Part shown: in pieces, positions 23,843-31,913 of the stretch
Position numbering within the stretch: position 1 is the first letter of the stretch
Layout: each line of letters opens with the position of its first letter
Origin: Prevotella sp.
GTDB taxonomy: Bacteria > Bacteroidota > Bacteroidia > Bacteroidales > Bacteroidaceae
DNA: 64,000 nt
Reading direction: 5' to 3'
NCBI GenBank assembly: GCA_017475265.1
Contig: JAFVFY010000027.1
Coordinates: forward strand, 1-64,000
Made by a program: the position numbers and the translations under genes
Notes under the pieces: generated by a model
Told to the model about the DNA's origin: nothing
The model's database searches: none
What the model saw: only the letters and a program-made list of their open reading frames with translations

Positions 23843-23850
23843 CAAAGTTA
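23843..23850 (-). promoter_or_regulatory. -7 box upstream of the DUF4298 gene
   Basis: TAACTTTG on the minus strand; no convincing TTTG is seen at the expected distance. Confidence 0.4.
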
Positions 23851-23893
23851 CGAAAAAAGCATGTAACAAGGAAACGATTTTGGAGAATTATTA

Positions 23894-25078
23894 CTAAAAG
23901 CCAATCTTTCGCATGTCCTTCTCATCAAGTCGTTCATTGTCACAATGGCGGATAAGCATGGAGAGCACATCCTCACTTTGACCCTGAAGGATGTTATCGA
24001 TAGCATAGTGACGGGCGATATTCTCTATCTGACCACCACTGAAATCATATTTTGAGGCCAGTGTGTGGACATCCAGTTCACTGAGTTCCGGAATCATCGC
24101 ATGCCAAATATGAGTACGAGCCTCTTCAGTGGGCTTCTCGAATTTAATCTTGTAGAGGAAACGTCGCTCGAAGGCCTTGTCCATATTCTGCTGAAGGTTC
24201 GTGGTGGCTATCATGATACCGTCAAGCGATTCCATCTCCTGAAGGATGATGTTCTGGATGGAGTTCTCCATCTTATCCACAGCACTCGAGGCTCCGTTCT
24301 TGCGAATGCCGATGATGGCGTCGGCCTCATTGAAGAGCAGGATGGGCGTCAGTTTAGCCCGCTTCACCTGTTCACGATAGCGATCAAAGAGAGCCTTGAT
24401 ATTCTTCTCGCTCTCGCCCACCCACTTGCTCTTGATACGTGGCACATCCACCACCATGATGCTGCGCCCCGTCTTTCGCGCCAGTTGATAGACCGTCTCA
24501 GTTTTTCCCGTTCCCGGTGAACCATAAAACAGACAGGCGAATCCATTACGGAAGCCCTTTTCCTTCATACGCTCCTGTATCTTCTGGTAGGCAATATCAG
24601 GCGCATACTTCTCCAGTTTTGCCTCCTGCCCCTCAAACTCCGGGAAGCTGCTGCTCTTTACCTCGTAGATAGCCCAGCCGCCAAGAGTCTTCCACAATAT
24701 GTCAACGGCGCAATAATGTGATTCCATCCAACATTTAAACAACGGCTTATCAGGGTCAAGCATTACGTTCTCCACACGATGCTGCCGCTCGTATGTGAAC
24801 GACGCTTCGCAGATGACCTCCGTTCCCTTTGCCATCTCCTCCTTCGTCCTGTCAACCATCACTTTGAGGTCGAGACTTCCGTCCTCCCGCTTGGTGGTCA
24901 CCTCCACAAAGGGACCGAACAGGCCCATTGCCAGATCGCCCACCTCGTTGCCACTCTCGAAGCGAGCCTCTACGCCCGCATCCACTGTTGCCTCATCGGG
25001 CTTGTTCACTCTCAGCCAAAGTGCCTTCGGGCACTGGCAGAACAGCGTATAACGCGACTTTGGTAATCCTTTTGCCAT
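23894..25078 (-). CDS. Chimeric protein: Cas4-like/DUF2779-type nuclease N-terminus joined to an AAA ATPase
   Basis: Two unrelated halves share one 394-residue frame. The first (to about 165) begins MAKGLPKSRYTLFCQCPKALWLR and has AVDILWKTLGGWAIYEVKSSS, the Asp and Glu-x-Lys of PD-(D/E)XK nucleases in the DUF2779/Cas4-like group. The second is an AAA domain with FYGSPGTGKTETVYQLAR (Walker A, 186-193), ILLFNEADAII (Walker B), and an arginine-finger region, followed by a C-terminal helical part, as in FtsH/Cdc48-like ATPases of Bacteroidales. The border falls at YAPDIAYQK/IQERMKEKG. Both parent families appear truncated, so this may be a recombination product; it remains open and may be expressed. 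ATG 25078 fits the family start. Confidence 0.7.
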   Translation of the reverse strand: MAKGLPKSRYTLFCQCPKALWLRVNKPDEATVDAGVEARFESGNEVGDLAMGLFGPFVEVTTKREDGSLDLKVMVDRTKEEMAKGTEVICEASFTYERQHRVENVMLDPDKPLFKCWMESHYCAVDILWKTLGGWAIYEVKSSSFPEFEGQEAKLEKYAPDIAYQKIQERMKEKGFRNGFACLFYGSPGTGKTETVYQLARKTGRSIMVVDVPRIKSKWVGESEKNIKALFDRYREQVKRAKLTPILLFNEADAIIGIRKNGASSAVDKMENSIQNIILQEMESLDGIMIATTNLQQNMDKAFERRFLYKIKFEKPTEEARTHIWHAMIPELSELDVHTLASKYDFSGGQIENIARHYAIDNILQGQSEDVLSMLIRHCDNERLDEKDMRKIGF

Positions 25079-25088
25079 AGTAGTAATA

Positions 25089-26525
25089 TCAATCAAATAA
25101 TTCGCTCATTGTTACAACATTCTGAAAAACTCCGCTATGGGCGTTGTGTTTCAGTCCAAGCGTTGTAACAAGCGTCAAATGGACGGTTTGCTTAAATGAC
25201 AGTTTCTCCTGCAATGTAGCAATCCTGCCTCTGAGCTCCAGTTCGTCTTCATTCTTCGGTTCAAACTCTGTAGATAGAAATTTCATCTCACAGAGGTTGA
25301 CCACACGGTCGTCTCTGATTATCAGCATATCAATCTGAGCGCCAGTCTTATCCTCATCACCCTTGACAATCCATGGCGATTCCGTTGATGACACACCTTC
25401 AACACCCAGTGCTTTCTTAATCATGGTGATGTGACTATAACAAACCCGCTCAAATGCCAATCCTCGCCACGAATTGAATTGGGGCGTGTTCTGTTGGTGT
25501 TGCCAATAGGATTCGTCAGTTACTTTCTTCCCGTCGATAAAACGCAGATAGAACAGACAGAAGCTATCCGTCAACTTGTATCTTATCTCTTTTTGGCTTC
25601 TTCCAAATGGATGATAGCAGGAAATGAAATCACTGGCTACAAGAGTTTCAAGCATCTTGCTAAACGAGCCTCCAGAAGTGAAACCAAGTTTCTCTACGAT
25701 TTCGTCGCGTGTAAAACCCGTATGCCGTTTTGCAAGCAGTTTAACGACCTTCATATAATCATCAGGATTGATGAATAGAGAAGCAAAAAGGCGGATGAAC
25801 TCAGATTCCAGTTTCGCGTTCCGGCAGAAGAACAATGCATCGATATTTTGCGCAAGGCTCTTCCCACGCCTAAAATAGTCCAGATAGTAAGGTATTCCAC
25901 CAACAATCATATAACTCTCAATCAAGTCGTATTCAGACATGACAATGCCTTTCGACTCAAAAAAGCGTTTACACTCACCCAATGAGAAAGGCGACAGCTT
26001 GATTTGGCAGGTTAGCCGGTCGTATAGTCCACCCTTGCTGTTGACCAGATTGTCGAGCATCCACGATGTTGCACTGCCGCACACCACTACCATTGCATGA
26101 TTGCGCCAGGCTCCCCATGTATTCCAGAAATTCTCGAAGGCCATCAAAAACTTTGAACGGGGCGTATCCATCCAAGGTAGTTCATCAATGAATATCAGTT
26201 GACGACCGCCATCGTTTTTCTCGTCCAACAAAGCCCCCAACATTCCGAAAGCTTCCATCCAAGACTTAGGACAACGGTTTTCTTCCATTCCGTACCGCAT
26301 TAAACTGGCATAGAAGGCCTCAAGTTGGTCGCGCATCGTAATCCTACGCTCCTTATCGTATGGAGACAGTCCGCTGTGATAAAAGGCCATTTTGTCTTGG
26401 AACAACTCCTTGACGAGAAAAGTCTTTCCAACTCGTCTGCGACCATATATGGCCACAAACTCCGGCTTATCACTTTGATAGCGTTCCTCCAGTTCTTCGA
26501 TTTCTCTTTTTCTACCTATTATCAT
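25089..26525 (-). CDS. Archaeal-type AAA ATPase with a C-terminal nuclease-like domain (DUF234 type)
   Basis: The 478-residue protein begins MIIGRKREIEELEERY, has Walker A YGRRRVGKT (28-35), Walker B LIFIDELPWM, and sensor VVVCGSATSW. A winged-helix region (GFTRDEIVEKLGFTSGGSFSKML) follows, then AQIDMLIIRDDRVVNLCEMKF, a PD-(D/E)XK-like Asp...Glu-x-Lys. This is the ATPase_2/DUF234 architecture, common in Bacteroidales and Archaea and of uncertain role, possibly linked to mobile DNA or defence. The promoter position supports the start at 26525. The nuclease-AAA chimera gene follows 10 bases after the stop. Confidence 0.85.
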   Translation of the reverse strand: MIIGRKREIEELEERYQSDKPEFVAIYGRRRVGKTFLVKELFQDKMAFYHSGLSPYDKERRITMRDQLEAFYASLMRYGMEENRCPKSWMEAFGMLGALLDEKNDGGRQLIFIDELPWMDTPRSKFLMAFENFWNTWGAWRNHAMVVVCGSATSWMLDNLVNSKGGLYDRLTCQIKLSPFSLGECKRFFESKGIVMSEYDLIESYMIVGGIPYYLDYFRRGKSLAQNIDALFFCRNAKLESEFIRLFASLFINPDDYMKVVKLLAKRHTGFTRDEIVEKLGFTSGGSFSKMLETLVASDFISCYHPFGRSQKEIRYKLTDSFCLFYLRFIDGKKVTDESYWQHQQNTPQFNSWRGLAFERVCYSHITMIKKALGVEGVSSTESPWIVKGDEDKTGAQIDMLIIRDDRVVNLCEMKFLSTEFEPKNEDELELRGRIATLQEKLSFKQTVHLTLVTTLGLKHNAHSGVFQNVVTMSELFD

Positions 26526-26551
26526 AGTCAAAATATTCTTGAATTTGGCCA

Positions 26552-26583
26552 CAAAGGTACAAAAAAGCCTCTATATGGCCAAA
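26552..26583 (-). promoter_or_regulatory. Promoter of the archaeal-type ATPase gene
   Basis: On the minus strand TTTG (26583-26580), 20 nt, TACCTTTG (26559-26552), followed by ATG at 26525. It excludes start codons at or upstream of 26552. Confidence 0.7.
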
Positions 26584-26788
26584 CAAAAACCTATATATAT
26601 AGCCAAGTAAAGTAAAAAAAGCATGTTTTTGGCTGAATATAAGCCTCAAAAACAGTTCCCCTCGGATAACGTATAGTATGTCTTATACAACAAAACGGCG
26701 TTTTTTTTAGCAAAAAAAGTGAAAAGTGAAACTTTTTGGCTCTGAGTTACGTCTAACGGACAGGAAGAACCCTAAAAAGTTAATAACG

Positions 26789-27529
26789 ATGAAAAGACAG
26801 ATTGTAATGATGATGGTCGCAGTGCTGGTGTGCTGCACATCGTGTGTGAGAATGAACCTGAGTGATTTACACAAGCTGGAGCCCAGCGAAAACGTTGTGA
26901 AGAACGAATACAAGATGGAGGCTTTTAGCAAGGCGAGCATCGACTTGGTGGCAAGGGTGAAGTTCGTGCAGAGTGCAGAAGGCGACTACCGCGTGGTGAT
27001 GAAATGCCCCGAGAACTACGTGGACCTCTTCAAGTTCAAGGTGGAGGGCGACGAGCTGAAGCTGGGCTTCGCCGAGAACCTGAACAAGAGCATCGAATCG
27101 AAGGACGTGGCCATCGTGGTCTGCACCCCTACCCTGCTCAAGATAGACAGCGAGGGCGTGGGCAGCATCACCATCGACAGCCTGAAAACGCCCTCACTGC
27201 ATATTAACAGCGAGGGCGTAAGTAACCTCAACATTAAGGGGCTGACCGCTGAGACGTTGACCGTGGAGAGCAGCGGCGTGGGCAATGTTGAGCTGAAGGG
27301 TGAGGCGAAGAGAGTATCGCTAGAGTGCGACGGCGTGGGCAACATCGATGCCGGAGAGTTGAAGGCCGAGGACGCGAAAGCCGAGGTGAATGGCGTGGGA
27401 AGCATCACCTGCTTCGCCTCCGAACGCATCAAGGGTGCTGTCAATGGCGTCGGCTCACTGAAGTACGGCGGTCACCCGAAGCAGAAACAGTTGGAGCGCA
27501 ACGGAATAGGAGCGACTAAGGAACTGTGA
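26789..27529 (+). CDS. DUF2807 head-GIN domain lipoprotein
   Basis: The 246-residue product starts MKRQIVMMMVAVLVCCTSC, a lipoprotein-type signal. The body is a repetitive beta structure with recurring GVGS/GVGN motifs (SEGVGSITIDS, SSGVGNVELKG, CDGVGNIDAGE, VNGVGSITCFA), typical of the DUF2807 (head GIN, putative autotransporter adhesin) fold. It is probably held in the outer membrane. The function is unknown. No promoter was recognised. Earlier in-frame codons lack a signal sequence and were not used. Confidence 0.82.
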   Translation: MKRQIVMMMVAVLVCCTSCVRMNLSDLHKLEPSENVVKNEYKMEAFSKASIDLVARVKFVQSAEGDYRVVMKCPENYVDLFKFKVEGDELKLGFAENLNKSIESKDVAIVVCTPTLLKIDSEGVGSITIDSLKTPSLHINSEGVSNLNIKGLTAETLTVESSGVGNVELKGEAKRVSLECDGVGNIDAGELKAEDAKAEVNGVGSITCFASERIKGAVNGVGSLKYGGHPKQKQLERNGIGATKEL

Positions 27530-27533
27530 TTTC

Positions 27534-27704
27534 TTTTAACAACGAATTAAACAGATTATTATAACGACAACGAATTAAGACGAATTACACGAATGGACAC
27601 GAATTGTTTTTTAAAATTTCACGGATTGCTGCGCCAGAGTAAAATTCGTATAATTAGAAATAATTTGTGCCAATTCGTGTAATTCGTCTAATTCGTTGTT
27701 AAAA
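27534..27704. repeat. Long inverted repeat between converging genes
   Basis: Perfect 16-nt outer arms TTTTAACAACGAATTA (27534-27549) and TAATTCGTTGTTAAAA (27689-27704) enclose further ACGAATT and AATTCGT repeats. It lies between converging genes and could terminate both. It resembles the hairpin at 9901-10025 in design, with a different core motif. Confidence 0.75.
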
Positions 27705-27735
27705 GAAAATATTTGTAAACTCAAATTGCAGTACC

Positions 27736-30033
27736 TTATTTATTGAACTGCCACCAGTCGAGGTTGAAGAGCTTCGCGCCCTTGTTTCCCGCAAAGGTGA
27801 AGTAGACATCATGTTTACCCGTCACTGCCAACACACTGGTGGTGACGGTTTTCCATTGCTCCCATCCGCCGGTGCAAGGAACGACGAGGGTGGCAATAGG
27901 AGAGGCGATGGGACTGTCAAGCCTTACTTCTATGCGACCGCCCTGCAAAGCTGATGCTGCCGAGGCTGTGAAGTTGCTTGGGGCAGTGTTCCCGAAGTCC
28001 ACCTCGCGCACAAGGATATAGTCGCCATTGTTGATGTCGCTGACATAGACGGTGAGTGGATTTGAGAATTGAGAATTGAGAGTTGAGAATTGTTCTGTGT
28101 GAACACCTTCAGCCCAGGCCATCGTCTCAGCCTCCTGACGAGTGTAGGGGTCGAGGGTACCGATGGGCTTCACGCCCTCTTCGGTATGATGGATGATGGG
28201 GAACGAGCCGTCGGCATTGTAGTTGAACTCCTCCACGGCCACGCTACGTCCGAAGCCACCGCCGCCGGGCAGTTTGCCAGTATGGTAGAAGAAATAGTTG
28301 TGACCCTTCAGGGTAGCCACACCGCAGTGGTTGGTGAACGAGCCTGTGTTTTCCTGCGGCATAATCTCTCCACGATAAGTCCAAGGGCCTTCGGGCGACG
28401 GAGCGCTGGAGTAGGCGATGTGCTCGGGGATGCCACCGGCAGCATAGAGGAGATAGTACTGAGGAGTTGAGGAATTGGGGAGTTGGGGAGTTGAGTAGTT
28501 GGGAGCCTTCATAATCCACGGTCCCTCGGTGTAGGTATCCTTATACTTCACGTCCCTTTTGCGCTCACGCGGCGACGGTGAGCCGAAACCTTCCTCGGTC
28601 TGCTTCACCACTTTCGGCTCGCCGTCGAAGGAAATCATGTCGCGGTTCAGACGGGCGTAGTGTATATCGGGGTTGCCCCAGAAAAGCCACGCCTGACCGT
28701 CGTCGTCGACCATCGCTGTGGGATCGATGTTGTCCCACTGACCATTGTCAAACAAAGGTTTGCCAAGGGCATCGTGGAAAGGTCCGGTGGGCGAGTCGCC
28801 GACGGCCACGCCGATGGCCATGCCGCCCGAGAGGTTGGAATGGGCGGGAACATAGAAGTAGAACTTCCCGTCGCGCTCTACGCATTGCGGAGCCCATGCA
28901 CGGTCATCGGCCCAGGTGAAGGAGCCGAGGCTGAGCGGCGTGCCGTGGTCCGTCCAGTTCACCATGTCGGCGCTGCTGTAGACGTGCCAGTCGTACATCC
29001 AGAAGAAGTCGGCCCCAGCCTCATCATGTCCAGTATAGACGTAGATGCGGTCGCCATGAACCATGGGAGCTGGGTCGGTACTGTAGATGGTCTGCACGAT
29101 GGGATTACGTACCCACGACTTGCGGGCTGCTTCGTTCAGCTCCAGCGTCCAGCCCTCGCGCTGTGTCAGGCGGGGGGTGTCACCCTGGAAATAACGGGCA
29201 GCGGCGGTGTCGCCCTTCAGCTGCCAGTCGAGCCAGGCCCGTGCGGCGACGGAGAACTCTCCGCCGTGCGTCTGACGGTAGGTGCCACCGTGACCTACAG
29301 GAAGGTTGGCAGCGTATGCGGGCACGTGCTTAATGCGGTGGAAGTCGTCCATGCCGTTCTCGTAGGCGATGTCCTCCTTGCCGCCGAGGATGTAGATGAT
29401 GGGCGTGTGAATCTCCTTCAGCTTGTCCTTCTTAGGCATAGGCATGTTAGGCACGGCACTACCGGCGTTCTCCTGCTTGAAGAGTCCGCTGTTGCAAATC
29501 ATCAGCGAGGCGACACGTTTGTCGGCACAGTTGAAGAGTGTCTGCAGACCGCCGCACGACATGCCCGAGAGGCAGATTTTCTCCACATCTATCTTATTAT
29601 AATAAGGTGACTTCGGGTCGCTGTTCTGACTGATAATCCAGTCGATGCTCTCTATCTGCTGCTCCGAGCGCGACATCGGGCCACGATATGGGTCGTCGTT
29701 CTCAGGCAGGATTCCCGTAGCCAGCACGATGTAGCCGTAGGAGGCAATCTCATTGAGGAAGTTCTTGTGCTCCCAAGGTGAGTTGGCGCAGGCGCCGTTG
29801 CCCCATACGAGCACGGGCAGTTTCTTCTGCGGGCCAAACGGCTTCAGGTTCTTCGGAGCGAAGATGGTGTGCTCCGGGAGCGTCGGCTCTTCTTTCATCA
29901 CAGCCTTGTAGGGGCCGGTGCCGCCGTCCTCTACGGTTTTCACTTTCGCTGCGTTAGAGGGGATTTGCAATCCCCGGAAGGGCAGCAGTCCCACCAGAAG
30001 CAGCAGGACGGTAAGGAATTGGTAGTTCTTCAT
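27736..30033 (-). CDS. Secreted esterase-GH43-CBM6-like multidomain enzyme
   Basis: The 765-residue product has a signal peptide, then an alpha/beta hydrolase domain (about 40-280; CLSGMSCGGLQ nucleophile elbow, ILGGKEDIAY, LPVGHGGTY), then a GH43 beta-propeller (about 310-640; YSTDPAPMVHGDRIYVYTGHDE with the catalytic Asp, IDPTAMVDDDGQAWLFWGN, and EGPWIM for the acid Glu). A C-terminal carbohydrate-binding part ends TFAGNKGAKLFNLDWWQFNK, like CBM6. It probably removes arabinosyl or xylosyl groups together with an ester. Repeat-derived inserts read APNYSTPQLPNSSTPQ inside the GH43 domain and STLNSQFSN in the linker. The gene follows the GH27 gene and is probably its operon partner. Confidence 0.85.
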   Translation of the reverse strand: MKNYQFLTVLLLLVGLLPFRGLQIPSNAAKVKTVEDGGTGPYKAVMKEEPTLPEHTIFAPKNLKPFGPQKKLPVLVWGNGACANSPWEHKNFLNEIASYGYIVLATGILPENDDPYRGPMSRSEQQIESIDWIISQNSDPKSPYYNKIDVEKICLSGMSCGGLQTLFNCADKRVASLMICNSGLFKQENAGSAVPNMPMPKKDKLKEIHTPIIYILGGKEDIAYENGMDDFHRIKHVPAYAANLPVGHGGTYRQTHGGEFSVAARAWLDWQLKGDTAAARYFQGDTPRLTQREGWTLELNEAARKSWVRNPIVQTIYSTDPAPMVHGDRIYVYTGHDEAGADFFWMYDWHVYSSADMVNWTDHGTPLSLGSFTWADDRAWAPQCVERDGKFYFYVPAHSNLSGGMAIGVAVGDSPTGPFHDALGKPLFDNGQWDNIDPTAMVDDDGQAWLFWGNPDIHYARLNRDMISFDGEPKVVKQTEEGFGSPSPRERKRDVKYKDTYTEGPWIMKAPNYSTPQLPNSSTPQYYLLYAAGGIPEHIAYSSAPSPEGPWTYRGEIMPQENTGSFTNHCGVATLKGHNYFFYHTGKLPGGGGFGRSVAVEEFNYNADGSFPIIHHTEEGVKPIGTLDPYTRQEAETMAWAEGVHTEQFSTLNSQFSNPLTVYVSDINNGDYILVREVDFGNTAPSNFTASAASALQGGRIEVRLDSPIASPIATLVVPCTGGWEQWKTVTTSVLAVTGKHDVYFTFAGNKGAKLFNLDWWQFNK
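28062..28092. repeat. Heptad array in the GH43/CBM linker
   Basis: Four TTGAGAA-type units plus a partial one, in frame on the antisense strand. They encode FSTLNSQFSN between the catalytic and binding domains. The unit is the same as in the intergenic array at 7035-7097. Confidence 0.8.
28463..28503. repeat. Degenerate heptad/octad array inside the GH43 catalytic domain
   Basis: GGAGTTGAGGAATTGGGGAG-type units of 7-8 nt repeat about five times. They translate into a Pro/Ser/Asn-rich stretch between EGPWIMK and YYLLYAAGG, where family members usually have a short turn. Confidence 0.7.
29959..29975. repeat. Short palindrome within a signal-peptide coding region
   Basis: GGGGATTTGCAATCCCC is a near-perfect palindrome. 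In the esterase-GH43 gene it encodes RGLQIPS just after the hydrophobic core. A sister copy lies at 63655-63671 in the same kind of position. Confidence 0.65.
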
Positions 30034-30087
30034 TGGGATTTGAGATTTGAGACTTGAGAATTGAGATTTGAGATTTTAGGATTTATA
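30034..30087. repeat. AATCTCA heptad array between the GH27 and GH43 genes
   Basis: On the minus strand about six CTCAAAT/CTCAATT-type heptads end CTCAAATCCCA directly before the ATG of the GH43 gene at 30033. The array fills most of the gap after the GH27 stop. Confidence 0.8.
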
Positions 30088-31839
30088 CTATTTCTTCATA
30101 ATCTTTCTGCCGTCAACAATCATCACGTCGTGGTGCACATCGTCGGCATTGACCTTCCGTCCTTGCAGGTCGTAGGCCTGGCCAGAGGTGTTGGAAACAG
30201 AGGCGGGGGCATTGATGGCCGTAGGAGCCAGACACTTCAACTGGATATAGTCGATGTCGGGCATCCAGTTGCTGGGGTTCGAGAGACGAATCACGTTGCG
30301 GCCCTTCTCCAACTGAATGTTGAGGGTACGGGTGGCCACCTTTTGCCATCCGCCAGAGTTCACGCTGATGGTCTTCACCTTCTGTCCGTTCACGCTGACG
30401 GTGATGCTGCGGCTCTCACCACAGATGTAGCCAATAGTAAGCTCGTACTCGCCCCCCGTCGTGCTGTAGACATCGCGCCACTGCAGGTCGTTCTGCTCGC
30501 TGTAGCCCAGCCAGCCGGCCTTGAGTCCTGCCGAGCAAAAGGAGGCATACTCATAGATGCCGGTCTTTTCCGTCTGGTTGTTCTTCAGTTCCTGATAGTC
30601 GCTGATGTAGGCCGTCTCGGCCTCATAGCGGGTGCGCTCCAGTCGCTGCTCGGCCTCGGCTACATAGATGCGGGTACCGTGGGCAGGAACCGTCACCTCG
30701 TACTGTCCCTCAAACTCGCCCAGGTCTTTCTTCAGGAAGACGTCACGCAGGGTTACCTTACCGGCGAGGTCCAAGTCGACGAAATCGACTTGCACAGTCT
30801 TGGAGTCGTCGGTACTGTTGTAGACGGCGAAGGCGCGTTTCTTGCCGCCCAGCGTCTCAATGTCCTTCACCATGATGTAGCACTCGTTGGAGAGTTTGGC
30901 GATGTAGGCCTGCAGACAGAGCGTGTCCTGATTCAGGGCAATGAGTTCCTGGTTCTTCAGCATTTTGAGCGTAGTGCCCTTGATGTTGGTCATGTCGCAG
31001 CCGATGAGCAGCGGCGAAGCCATGATGCACCACATACCAAAGTGGGTCTTGTCCTCCTCAGTGGTCATCGAGCGTCCCACCTCGAGCATGTCCATGTCGT
31101 TATAGTGGCCGTCGTAGCAGTAGGCACTCATGTAGAGATTCTCGGACAGGATGCCCTTCACCGAGCCCCACGAGTTGTTGATGTCGTGCGTGGTGCGCCA
31201 GGAGAAGGCCACGTCGTGCACCCATGTGCCAGGATAGTTCCATCGGCAGACATTCATGCGCACATCGGTACGTCCCGTTCTTTTGATGGCCTCGCTGATG
31301 GCGGTATAGCGCTCCTGCGGGTCGAGGGCCAGGCGCTGAGAGTTCTGCGGGGCATCGCCACCACAGAAATCCACCTTGACGAAGTCGAAGCCGCACTCGT
31401 TGAAGTAGAATTCAGCATCGTGGTCATCGTAGTTGTAGAATCCCACGTTCACGCTCTGCGTGTCGCCGTTGTAGTAGTTGCCACAGGTGTTGGCTCCCGC
31501 ATCGCTGTAGATGCCAGCCTTCAGACCCTTCGAATGGATGTATTCGGCCACCGGCTTCAGACCATTTGGGAAGCGCGTCTTGTGGATGAGCAGCTCGCCC
31601 GTCTCGGTGTCACGGCCACCGAAGAAGCCGTCATCGATGTTGATGTGGTCGAAGCCAACGTCCTTCAGGCCCTTCGACACCATTGCATCGGCCTGTCGTT
31701 TGATGAGACTCTCGTTAATGTTCACTCCGTAAGTGTTCCAGGAACTCCAACCCATTGTGGGGCCGTTTTGTGCTGACATAGGGGCGGACAACAGTAACGT
31801 CAGCGCCTCAGACAATAAAAGAAAATACAGGTTTTTCAT
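30088..31839 (-). CDS. Secreted GH27 alpha-galactosidase with a carbohydrate-binding domain
   Basis: The 583-residue product has a signal peptide ending near SAPMSAQ, then a GH27 barrel: MGWSSWNTYG, HINIDDGFFGG, KAGIYSDAG, FVKVDFCGGD with the nucleophile Asp, and HYNDMDMLEVG with the acid/base Asp. A beta-sandwich C-domain follows, then a CBM6/35-like domain (about 410-550; YEAETAYISD, GGWQKVATRTLNIQLEKGRNVIRL). The end is AYDLQGRKV...MIVDGRKIMKK, the shared tail. It should hydrolyse alpha-galactosyl (or beta-L-arabinopyranosyl) groups outside the cytoplasm. The ATG at 31839 is fixed by the promoter just upstream. It probably forms an operon with the esterase-GH43 gene. Confidence 0.9.
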   Translation of the reverse strand: MKNLYFLLLSEALTLLLSAPMSAQNGPTMGWSSWNTYGVNINESLIKRQADAMVSKGLKDVGFDHINIDDGFFGGRDTETGELLIHKTRFPNGLKPVAEYIHSKGLKAGIYSDAGANTCGNYYNGDTQSVNVGFYNYDDHDAEFYFNECGFDFVKVDFCGGDAPQNSQRLALDPQERYTAISEAIKRTGRTDVRMNVCRWNYPGTWVHDVAFSWRTTHDINNSWGSVKGILSENLYMSAYCYDGHYNDMDMLEVGRSMTTEEDKTHFGMWCIMASPLLIGCDMTNIKGTTLKMLKNQELIALNQDTLCLQAYIAKLSNECYIMVKDIETLGGKKRAFAVYNSTDDSKTVQVDFVDLDLAGKVTLRDVFLKKDLGEFEGQYEVTVPAHGTRIYVAEAEQRLERTRYEAETAYISDYQELKNNQTEKTGIYEYASFCSAGLKAGWLGYSEQNDLQWRDVYSTTGGEYELTIGYICGESRSITVSVNGQKVKTISVNSGGWQKVATRTLNIQLEKGRNVIRLSNPSNWMPDIDYIQLKCLAPTAINAPASVSNTSGQAYDLQGRKVNADDVHHDVMIVDGRKIMKK

Positions 31840-31863
31840 AATCGGGTTTAATAGTAACGGCTG

Positions 31864-31895
31864 CAAAGGTACAAAAAACTTTCGTTTCAGCCAAA
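31864..31895 (-). promoter_or_regulatory. Promoter of the GH27-GH43 operon
   Basis: On the minus strand TTTG (31895-31892), 20 nt, TACCTTTG (31871-31864), then ATG at 31839. Confidence 0.7.
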
Positions 31896-31913
31896 AATAT
31901 ACATAAATAATCC

